Below, one piece after another: positions 1-8,094 of a stretch of 64,000 nt of DNA (the stretch's first letter is position 1; the number at the start of each line of letters is the position of its first letter). Location of the stretch: positions 62,001 through 126,000 of the forward strand of contig JACQPN010000021.1 of NCBI GenBank assembly GCA_016207515.1. Direction: 5' to 3'. The notes beneath the pieces were generated by a model that saw only the letters and a program-made list of their open reading frames with translations, made no database searches and was not told where the DNA came from. The DNA is from Euryarchaeota archaeon (lineage in GTDB: Archaea > Thermoplasmatota > SW-10-69-26 > JACQPN01). A program made the translations under genes and the position numbers.

Positions 1-1
1 C

Positions 2-250
2 GTCACGATGGCGATCATCCACAAGGGACGCCTTCCTGACTACCCGGGCCCCGTTCTTGACGAGATACGACGCTCCTTCCGCCTGGTATATGCAAACGAG
101 GTCTTCGCGATCCTCTCGGCCGACCCCACCGCCCCGACGTTCACGCCAGCGGAGAGCGATCACGCGCGTTCCTTCGAGATCTTGGCGCAGCGGTCGATGG
201 ACGCCGCGACGGGAACGCAGAAAGCGGTCGCGCCGGTCGCCCAAGTCTAG
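2..250 (+). CDS. C-terminal fragment of a protein like the neighbouring methyltransferase (5' end outside window)
   Basis: The frame is open from the left edge of the window, so this is the last ~82 codons of a longer gene and not a small gene starting at the ATG at 8. The tail matches the C-terminal part of the methyltransferase-like protein at 1521-2564: both have a short motif IHKG/VHKG, then about 20 residues later an ANEVF motif followed by a hydrophobic strand (FAILS here, FVLFA there). I infer that two paralogous genes flank the acyltransferase. The SAM-binding half, if present, lies outside the window, so the methyltransferase label is by homology to the neighbour only. Confidence 0.6.
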   Translation, partial: VTMAIIHKGRLPDYPGPVLDEIRRSFRLVYANEVFAILSADPTAPTFTPAESDHARSFEILAQRSMDAATGTQKAVAPVAQV

Positions 251-1413
251 CTGAGCGCGGGCCGCGCCGCACGTAGTCCGACCCTTAGCCTGTTCACGGG
301 CGACTCTACGAACGTATAGAAAACGGCCGAGACGCTTGCGCTCGCCAGGAACTGGACCAAGAGGAACCCCAGTAGCCCGAAGGCGGTCGCGCCGGGGACC
401 GAGTGCACGAGGAACAGGCCCATCGGGAAATGGAGCAGGTACGTCCCATAACTCGTCTTGCCGGCCGCTGTCGCAAGCCTTGATCCCAAATGGGGCCCGA
501 CGTGTCTTTCGCCGACGGCCAGGGCAAGGACGGTCCCCGAGAAGAACAAGGCCAGAAGCGGCCTCAAGAACGGATCCGCCTCGAGCCCTTCCGTCCAAAC
601 CGGTGAGAGCGTCGAGCGCGAATCGATGAACAGGAGCGTCGCGGCCGCGCCCGCAAGGCTGCCAAGGAAAAGCCTCGTCGGGGAGAGACCGAATGGCGTG
701 CGTGACTCGTGCGCGAGCCGGGCCGCCGCCGCACCCAACGCGAAATGGGCGAGAAAGCCGGGCACCGTGCCCGCGAGGACGAACGAACGCACCGGATCCA
801 AGGGATCGTTGGTCGCCGCCCTCCAGCCCACCGTCGAGACGACGCCCGCCAAGACGAAGATCACCCAACTTTTTTTCCTCACCTGCGCCACGATGAAAGG
901 CAGGATCAAACACGCTTGGAACTCGACGGCAAGGGTCCAGTACACTGGATTGACGGAGAAGAATGTGGCCGCGTCGAGGTTATGGATGAAAAGCAGGTGA
1001 AGAAGGAGGTCGGTGGCCGGGACCCAGGCTCCGGATACACTGGGGGCGAGTATCAGGGCAAGGGGGATGGAAAGTGCGAAGGCGGGGAATATGCGAAGCC
1101 ACCGGCTGACCATGAAACGACCCAATAGCCCCCGGCCGCCTGTGCGCTGCCCTTCGTAGAGCAACGCACTGCCCAGCAGGAATGCGCTTAGGACGAAGAA
1201 CAGGTCCACGCCGATCCAGCCTCGCGCCAAAATTCCCTCTAGAAACCCCGGTCGCCAACTCGGATCCGTGAGGGAGAAAAGGTAGACGCCGTGGAAGGCC
1301 AAGACGGCCGCGGCCGCTACCCCGCGAAGACCGGAAAGCGCTGGATACATTGGTCGCGATCGAAGCGGGGACCCTGATGAGGCGACGACCGGCTCGCGAG
1401 TCCCGGAGTCCAC
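247..1413 (-). CDS. acyltransferase 3 family membrane protein (OafA/YrhL-like)
   Basis: This 388-residue protein is a multi-pass membrane protein of the acyltransferase 3 family, which moves acyl groups onto sugars, lipids or other surface molecules at the membrane. The family signature is visible near the N-terminus: SGLRGVAAAAVLAFHG (family R-G-x-A-A and H), then GWIGVDLFFVLSAFLLG and RWLRIFPAF. About ten hydrophobic segments follow to the end. The first codon chosen is GTG at 1413; an ATG at 1350 (MYPALSGLRG) would remove a charged 21-residue leader and is a plausible real start. The last codons overlap the end of the partial gene at 1-250. The acceptor is unknown; surface glycan or lipid modification is inferred from the family. 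Confidence 0.85.
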   Translation of the reverse strand: MDSGTREPVVASSGSPLRSRPMYPALSGLRGVAAAAVLAFHGVYLFSLTDPSWRPGFLEGILARGWIGVDLFFVLSAFLLGSALLYEGQRTGGRGLLGRFMVSRWLRIFPAFALSIPLALILAPSVSGAWVPATDLLLHLLFIHNLDAATFFSVNPVYWTLAVEFQACLILPFIVAQVRKKSWVIFVLAGVVSTVGWRAATNDPLDPVRSFVLAGTVPGFLAHFALGAAAARLAHESRTPFGLSPTRLFLGSLAGAAATLLFIDSRSTLSPVWTEGLEADPFLRPLLALFFSGTVLALAVGERHVGPHLGSRLATAAGKTSYGTYLLHFPMGLFLVHSVPGATAFGLLGFLLVQFLASASVSAVFYTFVESPVNRLRVGLRAARPALS

Positions 1414-1484
1414 CCCCCCGCAACCCGTGGTCCTCCCATAAAGGCGTGGCCCCGTCGACTCGCGTTCACGGCGCCCGCCGTGAA

Positions 1485-1494
1485 CCTATAAATA
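1485..1494. promoter_or_regulatory. TATA element upstream of the methyltransferase
   Basis: The sequence CCTATAAATA lies 27-36 nt before the GTG at 1521, the spacing expected for an archaeal TATA box with transcription starting at about 1515. A GGAGG lies at 1511-1515, five bases before the GTG. Read on the minus strand the same bases (TATTTATAGG) could also serve the acyltransferase gene, with a leader of about 50 nt. Confidence 0.55.
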
Positions 1495-1520
1495 CGGTGC
1501 CCTTCGTAACGGAGGCCATC

Positions 1521-2564
1521 GTGTCAGAGACGTCGATGGTCGCGGCGCAAAAGGAGGTCGCCGCCCGCCGGACCGCTGCCCTCTCCGTCGAGGCCGTCAT
1601 CGAGTACGCGGCAAGTTATGGGCACTTGAAGGGCCGCACGGTCCTTGACGTGGGTTGCGGGCCCGGGATCGGTGCCATCCACTTCCGTTGCCTCGGCTAT
1701 TCGGTCGTGGGACTAGATATCGATCCGTCCATGTTGAAGGCGGCGCGGGACCTCGGCGTGGAATGTGTGCGCGGGGACGCGCAGGCGCTTCCGTTCAAGA
1801 CGGCATCGTTCGACAACGTGCTGAGCTTCCACGTGATCGAGCACGTGTCGGCGCCCGACACGATGGTCTCCGAGATGCGGCGCACGGCGCGTGGAACGAT
1901 CGCGATAGTGACTCCGAACCGCGACGGGCCGCATCGCGACTCCGATTCGCACGTGCACGAGTTCGGCCTCGAGGACCTCGCCGCGGTCTTGAGGGACGAG
2001 TTCGGCGACGGTTGCTACACGATCTCGCCCCTTCGCAGCTACTTCTACGTCTCGAACGACGACGCGTTCGTCCCGAAAACGCTCCAATCGGCCGCGAGGG
2101 CGCTTTTCGAGCGAAACGGTCCGGCCGGGTTGTTCGCGGCAGGTTTCAGCGACGTGTCGGCGGACCTGGCGCTACGGGACCCGTTCTGGCGTGCGGCGCT
2201 ACGCCGTGTCATGCGGGAGCGCTCGCCCGGCGAAGGCGTCACGGGAAACGTCGTGATACGCAACTACATCGCCGACTATTCCTGGCCATTCCGAGTGGAC
2301 GACGAAGTCGTTTGGGTCCTTGTCCACAAGGGCCACTTGGAGCGGCTCACGCGTTCCCACGTGGAGGCGATCTTCTCGGCATTCGAACCCGTGCTCGCCA
2401 ACGAGGTCTTCGTCCTCTTCGCGCGCCCCGGGAGAAGCGAGACCATCGTGCCCGGAGACGAGCATTACCGTTCGCTCGTCCATAAACTGGTGGAACGCGG
2501 TTTCACCGTGGAATCGCCGCCTCTTTACGGGGTCGAAGGCGAAGAGATCGCGAAGCCCGCCTGA
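1521..2564 (+). CDS. class I SAM-dependent methyltransferase
   Basis: The 347-residue protein has a Rossmann-type SAM-binding domain in its first half: motif I VLDVGCGPGIG at about residues 41-51, acidic motif II VVGLDIDPS, the motif III region GDAQALPF, and the post-strand motif SFHVIEHV. This is the UbiE/BioC/Methyltransf_11 layout. The second half (about 200 residues) is not a standard methyltransferase part and shares its end with the gene fragment at 2-250. The reading frame is open farther upstream, but the GTG at 1521 has GGAGG five bases before it and a TATA box at the right distance. The substrate cannot be read from the sequence. Confidence 0.85.
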   Translation: MSETSMVAAQKEVAARRTAALSVEAVIEYAASYGHLKGRTVLDVGCGPGIGAIHFRCLGYSVVGLDIDPSMLKAARDLGVECVRGDAQALPFKTASFDNVLSFHVIEHVSAPDTMVSEMRRTARGTIAIVTPNRDGPHRDSDSHVHEFGLEDLAAVLRDEFGDGCYTISPLRSYFYVSNDDAFVPKTLQSAARALFERNGPAGLFAAGFSDVSADLALRDPFWRAALRRVMRERSPGEGVTGNVVIRNYIADYSWPFRVDDEVVWVLVHKGHLERLTRSHVEAIFSAFEPVLANEVFVLFARPGRSETIVPGDEHYRSLVHKLVERGFTVESPPLYGVEGEEIAKPA

Positions 2565-2626
2565 GGACGGCGAGGGGAGCGGCCGCGCCACGCGCGTCCT
2601 TGGACCACACTTTTCCGGGAATACCG

Positions 2627-3019
2627 CTAGCGGAGGCGGGTCAGCGGCGCTTCCAAGACGCGGGCGTTCGGCGCCTTTTCTCCGCAGACGTCCCACTTCT
2701 CGCCCCAAGAGCGCATCGCGTGGAAGAGTTGTTCCAGCTCCTGGCCCTTCACCGTGAGGTTGTACTCGACGCGGATGGGTGACTCGCTGTGGACGGTCCT
2801 GACGACGAGTTCCTTGGTCTCAAGGTCGGAGAGGCTTTCGGACAGGACCTTGGCTGATATCCCTTGTACGCTGCGCTTCAACTCGTTGAAGCCCTTGCCG
2901 CCTTTTGTGAGTTCGTGGAGGATGATGAGGTACCACTTCTTGCCGATGATCTTGATGGTCTCAGTGACGGGGCACGCGTCGTTTTTCGGTTGGCTCGTGA
3001 TCAGTTCCACCTTCACCAT
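2627..3019 (-). CDS. HxlR-family winged-helix transcriptional regulator
   Basis: This 130-residue protein has the HxlR/DUF24 pattern: a conserved N-terminal cysteine in DACPVTETIKIIGKKW, the recognition region LKRSVQGISAKVLSESLSDL, and a wing followed by VEYNLTVKGQEL and a C-terminal dimerisation helix with W-x-E-KW. HxlR proteins are dimeric repressors or activators, several of which sense electrophiles or oxidants through the N-terminal cysteine (Cys16 here). The target is unknown. The promoter region contains two perfect palindromes (see 3028-3064), which suggests autoregulation. It converges with the methyltransferase gene. Confidence 0.9.
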   Translation of the reverse strand: MVKVELITSQPKNDACPVTETIKIIGKKWYLIILHELTKGGKGFNELKRSVQGISAKVLSESLSDLETKELVVRTVHSESPIRVEYNLTVKGQELEQLFHAMRSWGEKWDVCGEKAPNARVLEAPLTRLR

Positions 3020-3027
3020 GGTGACCC

Positions 3028-3064
3028 GGTTACGGTAACCTCACCGGCCATATTTAAAATATGG
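3028..3064 (-). promoter_or_regulatory. promoter/operator of the HxlR gene with two perfect palindromes
   Basis: GGTTACGGTAACC (3028-3040) is a perfect 6-1-6 palindrome placed where transcription of the HxlR gene should start. CCATATTTAAAATATGG (3048-3064) is a perfect 8-1-8 palindrome that contains the A/T-rich TATA box itself. An outer GGTGA/TCACC pair flanks the first palindrome, and a further GGTTAC half-like site lies near 3076. A dimeric regulator bound to the first site would block the start of its own gene; that is inferred. Confidence 0.6.
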
Positions 3065-3335
3065 TTTGGAAATCAGGTTACGCTGCGAAACCGAAACTCG
3101 TCGTGGTCGTGGGACTGGCGGCGGAGGCAGCGTTTCGCATGGGCGCAATCACTCGTACGACCGCGTGGCCGCAGAATCCACTGCCGCCTGGTGCCTCGCC
3201 AACGCCAAATATGTCGCTATTGATTCAAAAGTAAATTTTGTAATTTTTGAACCAAGGAACGTACCGCATATGACCTCGCTATTTGACCAGTAATGGTTAG
3301 CGGCCCACATCCACCGATTGGAATAATGACAAATC

Positions 3336-3346
3336 TTCTTATACAC
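3336..3346 (+). promoter_or_regulatory. TATA element of the 3373 gene; remainder of the 3020-3372 gap
   Basis: TTCTTATACAC lies 27-37 nt before the ATG at 3373, giving a leaderless or nearly leaderless transcript. The rest of the 353-bp gap (3020-3372) has no convincing gene. It holds the HxlR operator at its left end and an A/T-rich patch at about 3224-3251 in which TTCAAAA and TTTTGAA form a spaced inverted repeat. Base composition here is clearly lower in GC than the flanking genes. Confidence 0.5.
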
Positions 3347-3372
3347 TGCCGGTGTTAGGAACACGATAACAG

Positions 3373-3936
3373 ATGGAAAACGTCGCAGATCCCTCCACCC
3401 AAGTCAAACCGCAGTATAAAAGCGGGAAGGAGGTCATGGACGCCCAGTACGAGCGCGGGAAACGCGTGATCGAGAAGAACCCGTGGGCGAAGGAAGCCTT
3501 CAATCAGATCCTCGAGCGCTGCCCCCACGTCGTCGAGTTCGACGTCGTGCGCCTTTTCGACGGCAAGAGCCAATCGCACGAGGAGTTCATCATCGGCGCG
3601 GCCCTGTTCAAGGAATACAACGCGTTGAACCCGGTGAGCCTTCCCCGGGCAAAGCGGGTCATCCCCGTGTACCGACCTCCCCCGAAGGAGGTCCCGCAGG
3701 AACTGCCGCCACGCCCCGCACTCAAAGCCGGGCGCCAACCGCAGCCCCAGGTCAAGGTCAAAGCGATTGTCCAGAAGAAGGCCAAAGCCACCGTAAAACC
3801 GGCACGCTCCGCAGCCAAGGCCAAGAAGGCGAAGGCACACGCGCGAAAGGCGAAAGCGGTGCGTCCCAGGGCGCGCCCGGCCAAAGCCAAGGCGCCCGCA
3901 AAGGGCGCGAAGAAGGCCAAGGGAAAGCGCCGCTGA
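3373..3936 (+). CDS. unknown protein with a lysine/alanine/proline-rich histone H1-like tail
   Basis: The 187-residue protein has an N-terminal part of about 105 residues with mixed sequence (helical, charged, ending in a proline-rich hinge PPPKEVPQELPPRP) and a C-terminal tail of about 70 residues made almost only of K, A, R and P, with repeats such as KAKKAKAHARKAKAV and ending KGAKKAKGKRR. Such tails occur in histone H1-like and other nucleic-acid-binding proteins and bind DNA or RNA by charge. I do not recognise the N-terminal domain. The gene stands alone under its own TATA box, and its stop codon abuts the stop of the convergent lipoprotein gene. Confidence 0.75.
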   Translation: MENVADPSTQVKPQYKSGKEVMDAQYERGKRVIEKNPWAKEAFNQILERCPHVVEFDVVRLFDGKSQSHEEFIIGAALFKEYNALNPVSLPRAKRVIPVYRPPPKEVPQELPPRPALKAGRQPQPQVKVKAIVQKKAKATVKPARSAAKAKKAKAHARKAKAVRPRARPAKAKAPAKGAKKAKGKRR

Positions 3937-6387
3937 TCAAGACTTCGAAAGGCCGGCGTAGGACTCCAGAGGACTTGCGTCGTCGAGGATCGAACCCCCT
4001 TGGTTCTTGATCCCCCTTGAGACCAGCCGGAACTCCGCTTCCTGGATGTTCCAGATGAAGACTGCCTGCTCGGCCGCTCTCGCCTCGACGAGGCGCCACT
4101 TCTCGTGGGCCGATTCTTGATCCCGAGCGGCGAGCGCCTCTTCGATCAATCGACCCATGGTGGGGTCATCGTAGCGGGCCGGTCCACCGTATGCCCCGTC
4201 CGCCGTGAACAGGGTGCTTGCGTAGGCGGCCGGGTGCGCATGCCCCGGATTCACCCCCATGAACGCAACCGCTACCTCGCCGCCGGCGATCATCGGCGCC
4301 AACAATTCGCTCGACACCTCCACCAGCGTCACCCGTATGCGTGGGTCGAGCGCTTCAAGCGATGCTTCCAGGATCGAAGCGCTCGCTTTCCTCGTGTCGC
4401 TTCCACCCGCATAATGGATCTTCACCTCGAATCCGGACGGGTGGCGCGAAGCGCGAAAGTGCGAGCGCGCCGCCTCCACATCCGTGGGCGTCGGCGCCAA
4501 TGCCGCGTCATGCCCCAAGGCCCCCGTGGGGAAGGGGCCCGCAAGCCGAAGAACGCCGCCGCCGAGCACATCGGACACCACGCGAGAGTAGTCGAACGCC
4601 TGCGACCACGCGGTCCTCATCTCGACGTCGTCAAAGAAGGCGCAATCGGGGTCTCCGGTCACCGCGTCCCTTGGACACGCGTCCGTCTTTTCGATGTCGT
4701 GGCTCCACCAGACGAGCCCCACGGAAGGCCGCGGCCCGGAAACGAGCGCCGATCGGGCGAGGGTGGTCGCGCGAAGCCCCTTCGCCTCCGCCGGCGTGAT
4801 CGCGGCGATGTCCGCATCGCCACTTTCGACGCGAAGGACCTTCGCGCCGGTCTCGGCCGCGATTTCGAACAGGATGTGGTCTACCCCTACGCCGCCTGCG
4901 CCGCGGTAGCCGGGGCTCTTCTCAAGGAGGATGTAGTCGCCAGGACTCCAGGTTTTGAGGGCGAACGGTCCGCTTCCGGCCCCGTTGACGTCGGCCCACG
5001 GGTCGCGCGTCTTCGGTGGGATGTCCCCGATGGCGGGCGGCGGCAAGCCGCCCGGCGTTGACGCGGCGCCCCAGAAACCCTCGCGTTCCGCGTGGGCGGC
5101 CTTGAAGGCCTGCAGGTCCACGATCGAGGCGACGGGCGTCGACAATTTGGAGAGGAACGCGGGATCGGCCTCGTCAAGGTTGAAACGGACGGTGTGATCG
5201 TCCACGACCTCGACGCCGCGCTCGGACAAGTAGGCCTGCCGGTCCTCCGCACGGTATCGCGAGGCAGAGAACACGTCGTAGCCGCGTATCGCGGAAAGGA
5301 GGTCCCGGTCCGAGACCGGGTCCCCCATGAGCACCGCGCGGTCGATGCTGAACTTCACGGCGCTCGCATTCAACGGGGACCCGTCGGAGAACCTTGCGTC
5401 GCGGCGAATGGCGACGGTGTAGGTGCGTCCGTCTTCGCTCACCGTGCCCTGCGTTTTCGACGGCACGGAGGCGGCAAGTTGCGAACGTACGAAGCCCGGC
5501 CGCGCGGGGTCGGGCGAAAAAAGCCGCTCATACGTCTGGCCGAGGATCGACGCTGCAGCCGATCCCGTGGCGAAGCCCGGGTCGATGGAAGCCGGTTCAT
5601 GATCGGGGATCGCCACGACGACGCGTGGGTCGGTACGAGGCGGGCGCGGCGACCCTTTCTCCACGACGAGGATGCTAGCGCCCGCCACGTCGCTTCGGCC
5701 GTTCTCGGAAAACGCGGTCAAGAAGACGGTGTAGAGGCCTGGTTGCGAGAACGTCTTGTTGAAAAGGCCGCCGCTCGCCGCGTCGACGCTTATGCCATCG
5801 CGGATGACGAGCCAGTCGTGTCTCACGATGTCGGCGCGCGAACGCGCGTAGGGACTGTTCGTCGGTGTCAGGGGGCCGTTTTCTGTGAAGAAGGCGTTAC
5901 GCACGTATCCGAAGGAATCGAGGCCGTTGAAGCGGACCGTCGAACCGGCCTCCACGACGTAGTCGGAGGCGGCGAGGCGCGCCCGAGGCGGCGAACCTTC
6001 GTTGAGGCCTGTCACGACCATCGGCGCCGGAAGGACACGGACAAGCAGCGGCGCCTCCGCCGTCGAATCGCCTTTCCCCGAGGCGTCGACGACGCGGAGG
6101 ATCGTCATGAACGAACCGTGGGCCGGATACGCGTGCGTGACACGCGGCTCGAATGCGACGCCGCCGTCGCCGAACTCCCAAGTGTGGTTCGCGATCGGCC
6201 CTGCGGCGCCCACCGATACCGATGCATCGAATGTCACGCTCTCTCGCGCGGTCACGAGCGTTCTCGACGCGGAGGCCGACGCCTTCGGTGGGTCGGTCTC
6301 GACGGGCCCTGGCCCCGACGTGCACCCGGCGAGTGCGAGAGCCACGAGCATCGCGGCGGAAACGAATGGGAAAAGACGCGGTCGCAT
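3937..6387 (-). CDS. lipoprotein with N-terminal PKD domains and a peptide-binding (SBP_bac_5) domain
   Basis: The 816-residue protein begins with a lipoprotein signal (hydrophobic run ending LALAGC). Residues ~35-120 form a PKD domain (NHTWEFGDGG, then THAYPAHGSF), and ~125-245 look like a second PKD-like domain (PGLYTVFLTAFSENG). From about residue 255 the sequence follows family 5 extracellular solute-binding proteins of oligopeptide/nickel ABC importers: SILGQTYERLF, DGRTYTVAIRRDARFSDG and the later GSGPFALKTW region. Binding proteins of this class deliver peptides to an ABC permease, but no permease or ATPase lies next to it. PKD domains in front of the binding domain are unusual. A TATA-like CCTTTAATG lies about 35 nt upstream. 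Confidence 0.85.
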   Translation of the reverse strand: MRPRLFPFVSAAMLVALALAGCTSGPGPVETDPPKASASASRTLVTARESVTFDASVSVGAAGPIANHTWEFGDGGVAFEPRVTHAYPAHGSFMTILRVVDASGKGDSTAEAPLLVRVLPAPMVVTGLNEGSPPRARLAASDYVVEAGSTVRFNGLDSFGYVRNAFFTENGPLTPTNSPYARSRADIVRHDWLVIRDGISVDAASGGLFNKTFSQPGLYTVFLTAFSENGRSDVAGASILVVEKGSPRPPRTDPRVVVAIPDHEPASIDPGFATGSAAASILGQTYERLFSPDPARPGFVRSQLAASVPSKTQGTVSEDGRTYTVAIRRDARFSDGSPLNASAVKFSIDRAVLMGDPVSDRDLLSAIRGYDVFSASRYRAEDRQAYLSERGVEVVDDHTVRFNLDEADPAFLSKLSTPVASIVDLQAFKAAHAEREGFWGAASTPGGLPPPAIGDIPPKTRDPWADVNGAGSGPFALKTWSPGDYILLEKSPGYRGAGGVGVDHILFEIAAETGAKVLRVESGDADIAAITPAEAKGLRATTLARSALVSGPRPSVGLVWWSHDIEKTDACPRDAVTGDPDCAFFDDVEMRTAWSQAFDYSRVVSDVLGGGVLRLAGPFPTGALGHDAALAPTPTDVEAARSHFRASRHPSGFEVKIHYAGGSDTRKASASILEASLEALDPRIRVTLVEVSSELLAPMIAGGEVAVAFMGVNPGHAHPAAYASTLFTADGAYGGPARYDDPTMGRLIEEALAARDQESAHEKWRLVEARAAEQAVFIWNIQEAEFRLVSRGIKNQGGSILDDASPLESYAGLSKS

Positions 6388-6481
6388 CCGTGGGCCTCGG
6401 TCGCGCTAGCGCGCGAGGCGCATTAAAGGTTGCTTCCCAGCGTTGCGCCTCCGTGCGGGGCCACATGTCCGTCGTCCCCGC

Positions 6482-7750
6482 TCACGCCTTCGAAAGCGTC
6501 GCAAGGACGTCGAGCAGGCGGTCGATGTCGGCTCGCGAGTTGTAATAGTGTGTGCTCGCGCGGACCTCGCCCCCGAATTTTCTCAACGCCCCGAGCTTCC
6601 TAGCGAGGGGAAGCGCACAGTGGTGACCGGCGCGTACACAGATGCCGGAGCCGTCGAGGACGCTCGCCACCTCCTGGCACGTGTACCCGTCCACGTTGAA
6701 GCTTGCAAGACCCGCGTGGTCCGCGCCGTCTCCGTACAGGGTGAGCCCTTCGATTTCTGATAGGCCCGCCGTGAGGCGGCTCGTGAGCTGTTTCCCATGG
6801 GCGCTGATCCGGTCGAGGCCGATGTCTTTGACCACGTACCGGGCGGCGCGGCCGAGTCCGATGAGTCCAGGGATGTTCGGGGTCCCCGCGTCGAAGCGTC
6901 GGCTCGCCATGTCGCCGCGTAGCCTGTGCGTCGTGGCCGTCACGTCGCGGATGATGCCGCCCCCGAGAAGCAGCGGCTCCATCTTCTCGAGAGTCTTTGC
7001 GACAGCGTAGAGGCCGCCGGTGCCCTTGGGGCCCATGGGGCCCTTGTGCCCGGAGAAGGCGTAGAAGTCGCAGTCGATGGACTTCACGTCGACCTCCATG
7101 TGGCCCGGGGCCTGGGAGCCGTCGACGAAGACGAGACATTCAGGGTTTCGCGATTTCACAAACCTGGTCATCCCGCGTACATCGTTGATGGCGCCGGTGA
7201 CGTTCCCGACATGCTGCAAGACGACAAGACGCGTCCTCCTGGACACGGACGTGAGATCGGCGGCAACGAGGCCACGCACCGGCGCATCGACCTGCCGATA
7301 ACGGGCGCCGACCTCCAGGGCGAGCCGCTGCCACGGTAGGATGTTGCTGTGATGGTCGAGGACCGTGCCGAGGACCTCGTCGCCGCGGCGCCACCTCATG
7401 ATCGGTGGACCGGCGACAAGGCGCGTCCCGGAGCGCCGCGAACGAGGATGCCCCAACGCATAAGCGACGATGTTCGCGCCCTCCGTCATGTTCCTCGTGA
7501 AGACGAGTTCTTCCGGCGGGCAGTTGAGAAGAAGGCGCCCGGTGTCCTCCCGCGCCGCTTCGAACACGTCCGTCGCTCGACGCGAAAGAGCGTACGAACC
7601 CCGTTCGACGTTCACTCCGAACTCGTCGTAATACTCGCCCATCGCCTCGAGGACGGGTCGGGGAGCGAGGCTCGTCGCAGCGCTGTCGAGGTACGTCACC
7701 TTCGAGGCGAGCGGGACGTGGCGCCGGGCCTGCGACGGCGTAAGGGGCAC
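6482..7750 (-). CDS. sufS: cysteine desulfurase, SufS/CsdA-like class V aminotransferase
   Basis: The protein (422 residues from the start used) is a PLP enzyme that releases sulfur from cysteine as a persulfide for Fe-S cluster or other sulfur transfer. Visible features: N-terminal YLDSAATSL, the substrate region LDHHSNILPW, the PLP lysine in FSGHKGPMGPKGTGG (Lys236), and the catalytic cysteine in RAGHHCALP (Cys378), as in group II desulfurases. No sufBC or sufU neighbour is present. The frame opens with GTG at 7771, but the GTG at 7750 lies 23 nt from a TATA-like AATATTAT at 7773-7780 and fits a leaderless start. A closely related selenocysteine lyase role cannot be excluded. Confidence 0.88.
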   Translation of the reverse strand: MPLTPSQARRHVPLASKVTYLDSAATSLAPRPVLEAMGEYYDEFGVNVERGSYALSRRATDVFEAAREDTGRLLLNCPPEELVFTRNMTEGANIVAYALGHPRSRRSGTRLVAGPPIMRWRRGDEVLGTVLDHHSNILPWQRLALEVGARYRQVDAPVRGLVAADLTSVSRRTRLVVLQHVGNVTGAINDVRGMTRFVKSRNPECLVFVDGSQAPGHMEVDVKSIDCDFYAFSGHKGPMGPKGTGGLYAVAKTLEKMEPLLLGGGIIRDVTATTHRLRGDMASRRFDAGTPNIPGLIGLGRAARYVVKDIGLDRISAHGKQLTSRLTAGLSEIEGLTLYGDGADHAGLASFNVDGYTCQEVASVLDGSGICVRAGHHCALPLARKLGALRKFGGEVRASTHYYNSRADIDRLLDVLATLSKA

Positions 7751-7772
7751 ATGGGGCCAAACGTCTCGCACG

Positions 7773-7780
7773 ATAATATT
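7773..7780. promoter_or_regulatory. shared TATA element between two divergent genes
   Basis: ATAATATT is nearly symmetric. It lies 23 nt from the GTG at 7750 on the minus strand and 28 nt from the GTG at 7808 on the plus strand, so one TBP site could place both start sites. This is inferred from spacing only. Confidence 0.4.
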
Positions 7781-7807
7781 TTCCGCCCGGACACGTTGGC
7801 GGGCTTC

Positions 7808-8059
7808 GTGGGCGTCTTGGCGACGACTCGCGACGCATTGGTCGCGATCGCGAACATACTGATCGTGAGCCTCGCGGTGGTGGCGCTACTCGGCACCGAA
7901 GGCCTGCGGGCCCTTCCATGGGACAGGCCGCTTCTCGACGCGTCGGTCCAACTCCTTGGCGGTACGTCGATATTCTTCTACTTGTGCGCGGTGGGCCTCT
8001 GGGCGTGGGAACGGAAGCTCAGAAAGGCCAGGAAAGAGGAACAACCCCCGAAGACTTGA
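7808..8059 (+). CDS. small two-helix membrane protein, unknown function
   Basis: The 83-residue product has two hydrophobic segments, one around ALVAIANILIVSLAVVALLG and one around SIFFYLCAVGLWAW, followed by a basic cytoplasmic tail (ERKLRKARKEEQ). I do not recognise a family. The frame also contains an ATG at 7751, preceded by AAGGGG, which would add 19 polar residues and overlap the divergent desulfurase gene; the GTG at 7808 was chosen because of its distance from the TATA-like element at 7773-7780. Confidence 0.55.
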   Translation: MGVLATTRDALVAIANILIVSLAVVALLGTEGLRALPWDRPLLDASVQLLGGTSIFFYLCAVGLWAWERKLRKARKEEQPPKT

Positions 8060-8094
8060 ACGGGCTTTGGCCACCCTGGGCCATAGGGGCGTCT

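Noticed and set aside
3066-3364. Short open frames on both strands in the gap before the 3373 gene
   Set aside because: They overlap promoter elements, have no family resemblance and no properly placed start signals; the plus-strand one begins inside the TATA palindrome region.
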